A model generated the notes under the pieces. That model did no database searches. It saw nothing but the letters and a program-made list of their open reading frames with translations, and was not told where the DNA came from. Positions 57,358-64,000 of a stretch of 64,000 nt of DNA are shown one piece after another. Numbering within the stretch: the stretch's first letter is position 1; each line of letters starts with the position of its first letter. The position numbers and the translations under genes are program-made. This DNA is from Agromyces sp. 3263 (lineage in GTDB: Bacteria; Actinomycetota; Actinomycetes; Actinomycetales; Microbacteriaceae), in contig NZ_JAVDUV010000001.1 of NCBI RefSeq assembly GCF_031456545.1, forward strand, positions 1,488,001-1,552,000, read 5' to 3'.

Positions 57358-60176
57358 TGGACCGCGCCGCCGGACTTCCGATCCGAACGCCAGACCAGCG
57401 GCTCCGGGTCTTCGTCAGCTCCACCCTGAAGGAGCTCGAACCAGAGCGCCGTGCCGCTCGGGCGGCGATCGAGCGGCTGCGACTCGCACCGGTGATGTTC
57501 GAGCTCGGCGCGCGGCCGCACCCGCCGCAGCAGCTCTACCGCGCCTACCTCGACCAGAGCGACGTGTTCGTCGGCATCTACTGGGAGCACTACGGCTGGA
57601 TCGCGCCCGGCGAGGAGGTCTCTGGCCTCGAGGACGAGTACCTGCTCGCGCCGCGCGACATGCCTAAGCTGATCTACCTGAAGCAGCCGGCGCAGCGCGA
57701 TGAGCGGCTCGACGAGCTCCTCGGCCGCATCCGCGACGACGACACCGCCTCGTACACCCCGTTCTCGACCAGCGAGCAACTGGCCGACCTCATCACGGCC
57801 GACCTCGCGACACTGCTCGCCGAGCGGTTCGACGCGTCGCGGGCGGCGTCCGTGGGGTCCGGCGGAGTCGGCGCGGCGGGGAAGCCCGGCGCGGCTGCGG
57901 CATCCGGCCCGGCGGCCGCATCCGGCGACCCCGCGGCATCCGCTGCCTCGGCCGGCGAGCACGACGCGAGCACCTCGGGAACCGACCACATCCCCGTGCC
58001 GTACACCGAGGCCGTCGGCCGCGACCGCGAGGTGGCGACGCTGCTCGACTGGCTCGGCCACGGCGCGGAGCGCATCATCACGCTGGTCGGTCCGGGCGGC
58101 ATCGGCAAGAGCCGGCTGGCGATCGAGGTGGCGCGCAGCGCGGGCGAGCCGTTCGACCGGGTGACGTTCGTCGCCCTCGAGCACGTGCTCGACCCGGCCG
58201 ACGTGCTGCCCGCGATCGCCCGCGAGCTCGGCGTGCGCGACGCCGGCGACCAGCCACTCAGCCGCCAGCTCGGCGCAGCCCGCGCCGGCCGGCGCGACCT
58301 CATCGTGCTCGACAGCTTCGAGCAGGTGATCTCGGCGGCCGGCGACGTGATGGCCCTGCTCAACGACCTGCCCGACGCGACGTTCCTCGTCACGAGCCGC
58401 GCTCGACTCCGGGTGCGCGGTGAGCGCGTGTTCGACGTGGAGCCACTCGGGCTCCCGCCCGACCCGGCACGCGCCTCACTCGAGGCCATCTCCACGGCCG
58501 ACGCGGTGCGGCTGTTCGTGACGCGCGCCCGCGCCGCCGACCCCCGGTTCGAGCTCACCGACGAGAACGCCGACGGCGTCGCCCGCATCTGCCGCGCGCT
58601 CGAGGGCGTTCCCCTCGCGATCGAGCTCGCCGCCGCGCGGATCCGGGCCCTGACGCCGGCGGCGATGCTGGGGCGGCTCGACAAGATGCTGCCGCTGCTC
58701 GTCACGGCAGCCCGCGACATCCCCGAACGGCAGCGCACCATCCAGGCGACGGTGGAGTGGAGCATCGACCTGCTGAGCCCCGAGGCGCGGGCCCTCTTCG
58801 TGCGCCTGGGCGTGTTCGCGGGCGACTTCAGCCTCGACGCGGTGGAGGCCGTCACGGCGCGCGCGCCCTGGGCGACCGACCTGCTCGGCACGCTCCTCGA
58901 GCTCGTCGACGGCAGCCTCCTGCGCCAGCACGACGACGCGGGCGTGCCGCTGTTCTCGATGCTGGTGCCGGTGCGCGAGATCGCGAGCGCTCGATTCGAC
59001 GCCGAGCCGGATGCCGCGGCGGTGCGCCGCGTGCACGGCGAGCACTACCTGCGCCTCGCCGCAGAGGTGGAGCCGCTGCTGGAGGGATCGACGCAGTCGG
59101 CCGCGCTGCAGCGGCTCGATGCGGAACGCGACAACATCAGGGCCGCGTTCCGGCATCTCATCTCGGTCAGGATGGTGGATCCGGTCGCGCGGGCCGTGTG
59201 GAGGCTGTTCCTCTACTGGTGGATCCGCAGCCAGCTCACCGAGGCGAAGGCCTGGATGGAGGACATCCTGCACGCCGACCTGCCGCTGCGCGACCACACC
59301 CGGGCGATCGCGATGGGCTTCACGTCGTGGGTGGCACTCTCGCAGCCCGGCCCCGAGGTCGACTCCGGTCCGATCGAATGGAGCCTCGCGCTGTTCCACG
59401 CGGTCGGCGATCGGCTCGGCGAGAGCGGCGCCCTCACCGCGCTGAGCATCGCCTGCGCCGCGTCCACGCCGCCCGACCTCGAGCGGGCCGACAAGCTGCA
59501 ACGACGGGCGCTCGAACTCGTGTCGGCCGAGGAGCATCCGACGTTCGCCGCCCTCTTCAAGGACGCGTTCGGCGCCCTCACGCTGCTTCGCGGGGATGTC
59601 GACGGGGCGATCGGCATCTACGAGGAGGTGCTGGAGGATGCCAGGCGCTCGGGCGACGTGTTCGTCGAGAGCATCACCCTGGCGAACTCGGGGTGGGCGC
59701 GGCTGGCGCGCGGCGAGGCGCGCCCCGACCTGTTCTCACGCAACCTCGAGCTGTCGCTCCAGCTCAGCAACGACGACGGCATCGCGTACGCGCTCGAGGG
59801 GCTGGCCGCGTGCGCCGCGGTGGCGGGCGACGTCGACCGGGTGGGCGTGCTCCTCGGCGCCGCCGACACGGTGCGGGTGCGTACGGGACTGGTGGGCCAG
59901 CGCTCCAACACCACCTACCGGCCGTTCGTCGAGCGCATCCTGGCCTCCGACGGGGCCGCCGCGTTCGAGGCGGCGCGGGCACGGGGCCGGGGGATGTCGC
60001 GGCGCGCGGCCCTCGACCTCGCGCTGGCACCCGTGGAGCCGGCCGAGCCGGCCGAGCCTGCCGGGCCGACCGGACCAGCAGAGGCCACCGGGGCGGCAGG
60101 GGCCAGCGGGGCGACCGCGCCGGCAGCGGCCACGCCCGCGGCCGACCGAGCGCCGTCGGTGGAGCCGGTGACCTGA
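57357..60176 (+). CDS. DUF4062-STAND/NB-ARC-like ATPase with helical repeats, paralogue 1
   Basis: 939 residues. The N-terminal DUF4062 domain (about 17-160) reads RLRVFVSSTLKELEPERRAA, then DVFVGIYWEHYGWIAPGEEVSGLEDEY. An Ala/Gly/Ser-rich linker of about 60 residues follows. The STAND ATPase has Walker A GPGGIGKS (245-252), Walker B LIVLDSFEQV, sensor TSRARLRVRGE, and GxP motif EGVPLAIELAAARIRAL, then the winged-helix region TVEWSIDLL. The last 400 residues are helical, probably TPR-like, ending MSRRAALDLAL and a Pro/Ala/Thr tail. DUF4062 occurs on NLR-like prokaryotic proteins, so a defence role is possible; a signalling or regulatory role is the alternative. ATG 57357 is chosen because the paralogues start at the same point. 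Confidence 0.85.
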   Translation: MDRAAGLPIRTPDQRLRVFVSSTLKELEPERRAARAAIERLRLAPVMFELGARPHPPQQLYRAYLDQSDVFVGIYWEHYGWIAPGEEVSGLEDEYLLAPRDMPKLIYLKQPAQRDERLDELLGRIRDDDTASYTPFSTSEQLADLITADLATLLAERFDASRAASVGSGGVGAAGKPGAAAASGPAAASGDPAASAASAGEHDASTSGTDHIPVPYTEAVGRDREVATLLDWLGHGAERIITLVGPGGIGKSRLAIEVARSAGEPFDRVTFVALEHVLDPADVLPAIARELGVRDAGDQPLSRQLGAARAGRRDLIVLDSFEQVISAAGDVMALLNDLPDATFLVTSRARLRVRGERVFDVEPLGLPPDPARASLEAISTADAVRLFVTRARAADPRFELTDENADGVARICRALEGVPLAIELAAARIRALTPAAMLGRLDKMLPLLVTAARDIPERQRTIQATVEWSIDLLSPEARALFVRLGVFAGDFSLDAVEAVTARAPWATDLLGTLLELVDGSLLRQHDDAGVPLFSMLVPVREIASARFDAEPDAAAVRRVHGEHYLRLAAEVEPLLEGSTQSAALQRLDAERDNIRAAFRHLISVRMVDPVARAVWRLFLYWWIRSQLTEAKAWMEDILHADLPLRDHTRAIAMGFTSWVALSQPGPEVDSGPIEWSLALFHAVGDRLGESGALTALSIACAASTPPDLERADKLQRRALELVSAEEHPTFAALFKDAFGALTLLRGDVDGAIGIYEEVLEDARRSGDVFVESITLANSGWARLARGEARPDLFSRNLELSLQLSNDDGIAYALEGLAACAAVAGDVDRVGVLLGAADTVRVRTGLVGQRSNTTYRPFVERILASDGAAAFEAARARGRGMSRRAALDLALAPVEPAEPAEPAGPTGPAEATGAAGASGATAPAAATPAADRAPSVEPVT

Positions 60177-62866
60177 TGGGTCCCGGGCCGGCGATCCGCA
60201 CCCCCGACCAGCGGCTGCGCGTCTTCGTGAGCTCGACCCTGAAGGAGCTCGAGCCGGAGCGGAGAGCGGCCCGGGCGGCGATCGAGCGGCTGCGGCTGGC
60301 ACCGGTGATGTTCGAACTGGGCGCGAGACCGCATCCGCCCCGCGACCTCTACCGTGCGTACCTCGGCCAGAGCGACGTGTTCGTCGGTGTGTACTGGCAG
60401 CAGTACGGCTGGATCTCGCCCGGCGAGGAGATCTCGGGCCTCGAGGACGAGTACCGGCTCACTCCCGGCGACATGCCGAAGCTCATCTACGTGAAGCGGG
60501 CCGCCGAGCGCGAGGAACGCCTGGCCGAACTCCTCGACCGGATTCGGGATGACGGCACCGCCTCGTACACGCCCTTCTCGACGGCCGACGAGCTGGCGGA
60601 GTTGATCGAGTCCGACCTCGCCACCCTGCTCGCCGAGCGGTTCGACGCGTCACGGGGTGCGGTCACCTCAGACGCCGGGGCCGCGGGCGACGAGGCGTCT
60701 GCCGACGAGGCATCCGACGCCAGGGCCGCCGCGGCAGCGCCGCCGACCGGGTCACCGACAGGGCGCATCCCCGCCCCGTACACCGAGGCGGTGGGACGCG
60801 AGTTCGAGGTCACGGCCCTGCTCACCTGGCTCGCCGACGACGCGCAGCGGCTGATCACGCTCGTCGGTCCCGGCGGCATCGGCAAGAGCCGCCTCGCGAT
60901 CGAGGTCGCGCACCAGGCGGGGCCGCCGTTCGACCGGGTGACCTTCGTGACCCTCGAGCACGTGCGCGACCCAGCCGAGGTGCTCCCGGCCATCGCCCGC
61001 GAACTCGGCGTGCGCGACTCGGGCGACGCCCCGCTGAGCGAGCAACTCGGCATCGCGCGGGCCGGACGGCGGGACCTGATCGTGCTCGACAACTTCGAGC
61101 AGGTGCTCGATGCCGCGCGCGACCTCGTGACGCTGCTCACCGACGTGCCCGGCGCGACGTTCCTCGTGACGAGTCGTGCGCGGCTCAGGGTGCGCGGCGA
61201 GCAGGTCTTCGACGTGGAGCCGCTCGCCCTGCCGCCCGACCTCGCCGATCCGGCCGATGACGGGACCGTCGACGAGATCCTCGCCGCCCCGGCGGTTCGC
61301 CTCTTCCGGGACCGTGCACGGGCGGCCGACCCCCGGTTCGAGGTGACGCCCGAGAACGCGGCGGATGTCGTCCACATCTGCCGCGCGCTCGAGGGCGTGC
61401 CCTTGGCGATCGAGCTCGCGTCGGCCCGCATCCGGGCGCTCACCCCGGCCGCCATGCGCGCGCGGCTGGATCGCGTGCTGCCGCTGCTCGTCACCGCCGC
61501 CCGCGACGTGCCGGAACGTCAGCGCACCATCGAGGCGACCGTCGAGTGGAGCATCGACCTGCTCGGCGACGAGGCCCGGGCGATGTTCGTGCGCCTCGGC
61601 GTCTTCGCCGGTGACTTCAGCCTCGACGCGGTCGAGGCGGTGACCGCCGGCGCCCCGTGGGCGACCGACCTGCTCGGCACCCTGCTCGAGCTCGTCGACG
61701 GGAGCCTGCTGCGCCAGCACGGCGACGCCGACGTGCCGCTCTTCTCGATGCTGGTGCCGGTGCGGGAGATCGCGGGAGCCCGCTTCGATCGGGATCAGGA
61801 TGCCGCCGCAGTGCGGCGCGCGCACGCGGACCACTACGCGCGCCTCGCAGCCCAGATGGAGCCGCTGCTGCGCGGAGCGACCCAGGTGGCGGCCCTCGAT
61901 CGCCTCGAGGCGGAGCGCGACAACCTGCGCGCCGCCTTCCGGCACCTGATCGCGGTCGACGCGGTCGACGCGGTCGCGGACGCCGTGTGGCGGCTGCTGC
62001 TGTACTGGTGGATCCGCAGCTACCTCCCCGAGGCGAAGACGTGGACGGAGGACCTCCTCGCGGCGGGACAACCACTCTCGACGCGCACTCGGGCCATCCT
62101 GCTCGCATTCCCGTCGTGGGTCTCGCTGTGGCAGACGGATGCGGAGATCAGCACGGCGAAGCTCGAGGAGAGCGTTCGACTCTTCCGGGAGATCGGCGAC
62201 GAGTTCGGGGAGGGCCTGACCCTGACGGTGCTCTCGCTCGCCTACATGTCGGTGGAGCCGCCCGACCTCGAGCTCGCGGAGGCCCGCCAGCGTGCGGCGC
62301 TCGACCTGGAGGGCGGCCGAGATGCGAGCTTCGACGCGCTGTACCGGGGCGCGCTCGGCCGCATCCGGCTGCAGCGCGGCGACCTGGCCGGAGCGATGAC
62401 GCTGTTCGAGCAGTCGCTCGACGAGGCGGTGCGGGCACAGGACATGTTCGTGGAGAGCATCGCGCTCACCCAGGTGGGGTGGGCGCAGCTCGCCCTCGGC
62501 CAGGACGCGAGCGAGGCGTTCCTGCGCAACCTCGATCTCGCCGTGCGGCTGCGGAACGACAACGGGATCGCGTTCGCGCTCGAGGGTGTGAGCGCATCGG
62601 TGGCCACCACCGGCGACCTCGAGCGCGCCGGCATGCTGCTGGGCGCGGCCGACGCGCTCCGCGCCCGCACCGGACTCTCGGACCAGCGCTCGTACGTGAC
62701 GTTCCAGCCGTTCGTGGACGCGGTGCTCGCCTCCGACGATGCGGCGGCGTTCCTCGCGGGTCGCGCGCGAGGGCGACGGATGTCACGGCGCGCCGTGCTC
62801 GAGTCGGCGCTCGGTTCCCACGCGGCGGCAGCGGCCGGCCCTCGCCCATCCGGGGTGCCGTCGTGA
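60176..62866 (+). CDS. DUF4062-STAND/NB-ARC-like ATPase with helical repeats, paralogue 2
   Basis: 896 residues, with the same architecture as the preceding gene, to which it is joined by TGATG. DUF4062 starts RLRVFVSSTLKELEPERRAA and is nearly the same as in copy 1. The linker (about 47 residues) is unrelated in sequence. Walker A is GPGGIGKS (231-238) and Walker B LIVLDNFEQV, the usual Asn replacing the Ser of copy 1. The helical region diverges most: ILLAFPSWVSLWQTDAEISTAKLEESVRLF and SVEPPDLELAEARQR in place of copy 1's sequence. This pattern suits duplication followed by change in the sensing part. Confidence 0.85.
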   Translation: MGPGPAIRTPDQRLRVFVSSTLKELEPERRAARAAIERLRLAPVMFELGARPHPPRDLYRAYLGQSDVFVGVYWQQYGWISPGEEISGLEDEYRLTPGDMPKLIYVKRAAEREERLAELLDRIRDDGTASYTPFSTADELAELIESDLATLLAERFDASRGAVTSDAGAAGDEASADEASDARAAAAAPPTGSPTGRIPAPYTEAVGREFEVTALLTWLADDAQRLITLVGPGGIGKSRLAIEVAHQAGPPFDRVTFVTLEHVRDPAEVLPAIARELGVRDSGDAPLSEQLGIARAGRRDLIVLDNFEQVLDAARDLVTLLTDVPGATFLVTSRARLRVRGEQVFDVEPLALPPDLADPADDGTVDEILAAPAVRLFRDRARAADPRFEVTPENAADVVHICRALEGVPLAIELASARIRALTPAAMRARLDRVLPLLVTAARDVPERQRTIEATVEWSIDLLGDEARAMFVRLGVFAGDFSLDAVEAVTAGAPWATDLLGTLLELVDGSLLRQHGDADVPLFSMLVPVREIAGARFDRDQDAAAVRRAHADHYARLAAQMEPLLRGATQVAALDRLEAERDNLRAAFRHLIAVDAVDAVADAVWRLLLYWWIRSYLPEAKTWTEDLLAAGQPLSTRTRAILLAFPSWVSLWQTDAEISTAKLEESVRLFREIGDEFGEGLTLTVLSLAYMSVEPPDLELAEARQRAALDLEGGRDASFDALYRGALGRIRLQRGDLAGAMTLFEQSLDEAVRAQDMFVESIALTQVGWAQLALGQDASEAFLRNLDLAVRLRNDNGIAFALEGVSASVATTGDLERAGMLLGAADALRARTGLSDQRSYVTFQPFVDAVLASDDAAAFLAGRARGRRMSRRAVLESALGSHAAAAAGPRPSGVPS

Positions 62867-62882
62867 GCGCGGAGACGCCTCC

Positions 62883-64000
62883 GTGAACAGCCCGACCGGC
62901 TCGGCGGGAATCCGCACGCCCGATCAGCGGCTGCGAGTCTTCGTGAGCTCGACGCTGAAGGAGCTGGCACCTGAGCGCCGGGCGGCTCGGGCGGCGATCG
63001 AGCGGTTGCGACTCGCGCCCGTGATGTTCGAGCTCGGGGCGCGGCCGCACCCGCCGCGCGAGCTCTATCGCGCCTACCTCGCGCAGAGCGACGTGTTCGT
63101 CGGCATCTATTGGCAGCAGTACGGGTGGGTCGCACCGGGCGAAGAGATCTCGGGCCTCGAGGACGAGTACCGGCTGGCGCCGCGCGACATGCCGAAGCTC
63201 ATCTATGTGAAGCAGCCGGCCGAGCGGGAGGGGCGTCTCGGCGGTCTCCTCGGCCGCATCCGCGACGACGACACCGCCTCGTACACGCCGTTCTCGACCG
63301 CGGAGGAGCTCGCCGAGCTCATCGAGTCCGACCTCGCGACCCTGCTCGCCGAACGGTTCGACGCATCACGCGCCGGCGCCGGCCCGGGCGGCCCGGACGC
63401 AGCGACCGATGCGGACGCGGGGGCCGGACTCGGGGACGCGGCCGGGCGCCTCCCGATGCCGTCCGGCGCGGTGCTCGGCCGCGACACCGACCTCCCCACG
63501 CTGCTCGAGTGGCTCGGTGGGGCGGACCCGCGCCGCCTCATCACGCTCGTGGGCCCGGGCGGCATCGGCAAGACCCGGCTCGCGGTCGAAGCCGCCCGGC
63601 TCGCCCGCGAACGGTTCGACCGAGTGACGTTCGTCGCCCTCGAGCACGTGCGGGACCCCGCCGGCGTGCTCCCAGCCGTGGCACGCGCCATCGGCGTGCG
63701 CGAGGGCGACGCGCCGACGATCGAGCGCCTCTCCATCGCACGTCGGGGGCGACACGACCTTCTCCTGCTCGACAACCTCGAGCAGGTGATCGCCGCGGCA
63801 CCCGACATCGCTGCCCTGCTCGCGGCCCTGCCCGACGCCACCGTCATGGTGACGAGCCGCGCGAGGCTCCGTGTCCACGGGGAGCAGGTCTTCGATGTCG
63901 AGCCGCTGGCCCTTCCCACCGACCAGCGCGCGGTCTCGCCCGACGAGGTCTCCGACGCTCCGGCGGTCAGGCTGTTCGTCGACCGTGCGCGCTCCGCCGA
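62883..64000 (+). CDS. DUF4062-STAND/NB-ARC-like ATPase, paralogue 3 (3' end cut by window)
   Basis: Third member of the array; the visible 372 residues cover the DUF4062 domain, a shorter linker (about 36 residues) and most of the ATPase. The start is GTG 62883 with GGAG eight bases upstream, 16 bases after the previous stop. Walker A is GPGGIGKT (224-231), Walker B LLLLDNLEQV. The ATPase has diverged more than in copies 1 and 2 (IGVREGDAPTIERLSIARRGRHD). The helical sensor lies beyond position 64000, and further copies may follow. Confidence 0.85.
   Translation, partial: MNSPTGSAGIRTPDQRLRVFVSSTLKELAPERRAARAAIERLRLAPVMFELGARPHPPRELYRAYLAQSDVFVGIYWQQYGWVAPGEEISGLEDEYRLAPRDMPKLIYVKQPAEREGRLGGLLGRIRDDDTASYTPFSTAEELAELIESDLATLLAERFDASRAGAGPGGPDAATDADAGAGLGDAAGRLPMPSGAVLGRDTDLPTLLEWLGGADPRRLITLVGPGGIGKTRLAVEAARLARERFDRVTFVALEHVRDPAGVLPAVARAIGVREGDAPTIERLSIARRGRHDLLLLDNLEQVIAAAPDIAALLAALPDATVMVTSRARLRVHGEQVFDVEPLALPTDQRAVSPDEVSDAPAVRLFVDRARSA

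Noticed and set aside
58757..60175. N-terminal extension that would fuse STAND paralogue 2 to sequence inside paralogue 1 (1369 residues)
   Set aside because: The extension is an out-of-frame, arginine-rich reading of paralogue 1. The DUF4062 start at 60176 matches the other two copies.

Overview
The window is high-GC DNA (roughly 70% by eye) with tightly packed genes. It looks like a chromosomal segment of an actinobacterium, most likely a member of the Microbacteriaceae close to Agromyces or Microbacterium. The support is a NucS/EndoMS mismatch endonuclease, an LPXTG cell-wall protein, many ROK/LacI-controlled sugar operons, apparently leaderless genes and actinobacterial protein signatures. 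The taxonomic call is inference. I see no rRNA, tRNA, CRISPR array, insertion sequence or phage gene.

Layout. (1) 1-7454: a sugar locus with a ribose-type ABC ATPase and permease running left, and a binding protein, a Gfo/Idh/MocA oxidoreductase and a sugar isomerase running right. A ROK repressor faces the last of these. (2) 7549-16378: a nine-gene, leftward, almost fully overlapping operon. It encodes a polyprenyl diphosphate synthase, inositol-3-phosphate synthase, UbiA-type prenyltransferase (EboC), a TIM-barrel isomerase, EboA, EboB (TatD-like), EboE, EboF (phosphodiesterase) and IPP isomerase. This is an EBO-type cluster combined with its own isoprenoid and cyclitol supply genes. (3) 16652-27696: single genes and pairs, namely an FMN alpha-hydroxy-acid oxidase, a Nudix hydrolase, a double alpha/beta hydrolase, a class-A-beta-lactamase-fold protein, an M13 peptidase, a TrkA/TrkH potassium system, a MATE exporter and an unknown membrane protein. 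(4) 27717-36704: a MalEFG-type sugar operon with its own LacI regulator and oxidoreductase, followed by tdh-kbl (threonine catabolism) and a second LacI gene. (5) 36960-48249: an MFS transporter sharing an operator with that second LacI gene, then nucS, a HAD phosphatase, a lipoprotein, an alpha/beta hydrolase, a secreted M6 protease, an LPXTG protein, and a TetR/SDR pair. (6) 48351-57141: a fructan/fructose locus with a Frc-type ABC transporter, a LacI repressor, a PfkB kinase and a secreted GH32 enzyme, tied together by three copies of one operator. (7) 57357-64000: three tandem paralogues (the last cut by the window edge) that join an N-terminal DUF4062 domain to a STAND/NB-ARC-like ATPase and a helical repeat region.

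How the parts work together. Three separate sugar-uptake systems each have a local repressor, and operator palindromes can be seen for most of them. The EBO-type operon can be read as a pathway: IPP isomerase and polyprenyl synthase make a prenyl diphosphate, inositol-3-phosphate synthase makes a cyclitol phosphate, EboC could join them, and the isomerase, phosphodiesterase and TatD-like enzymes could tailor the product. The DUF4062-STAND array resembles NLR-like conflict systems, but its C-terminal region also resembles that of actinobacterial LuxR/SARP-type regulators.

Two genome-wide habits stand out. At least seven genes have a TAnnnT hexamer exactly six bases before the start codon and no clear Shine-Dalgarno sequence, so they are probably leaderless. 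The octamer CGGATGCC/GGCATCCG occurs about fifty times, far more than base composition predicts.
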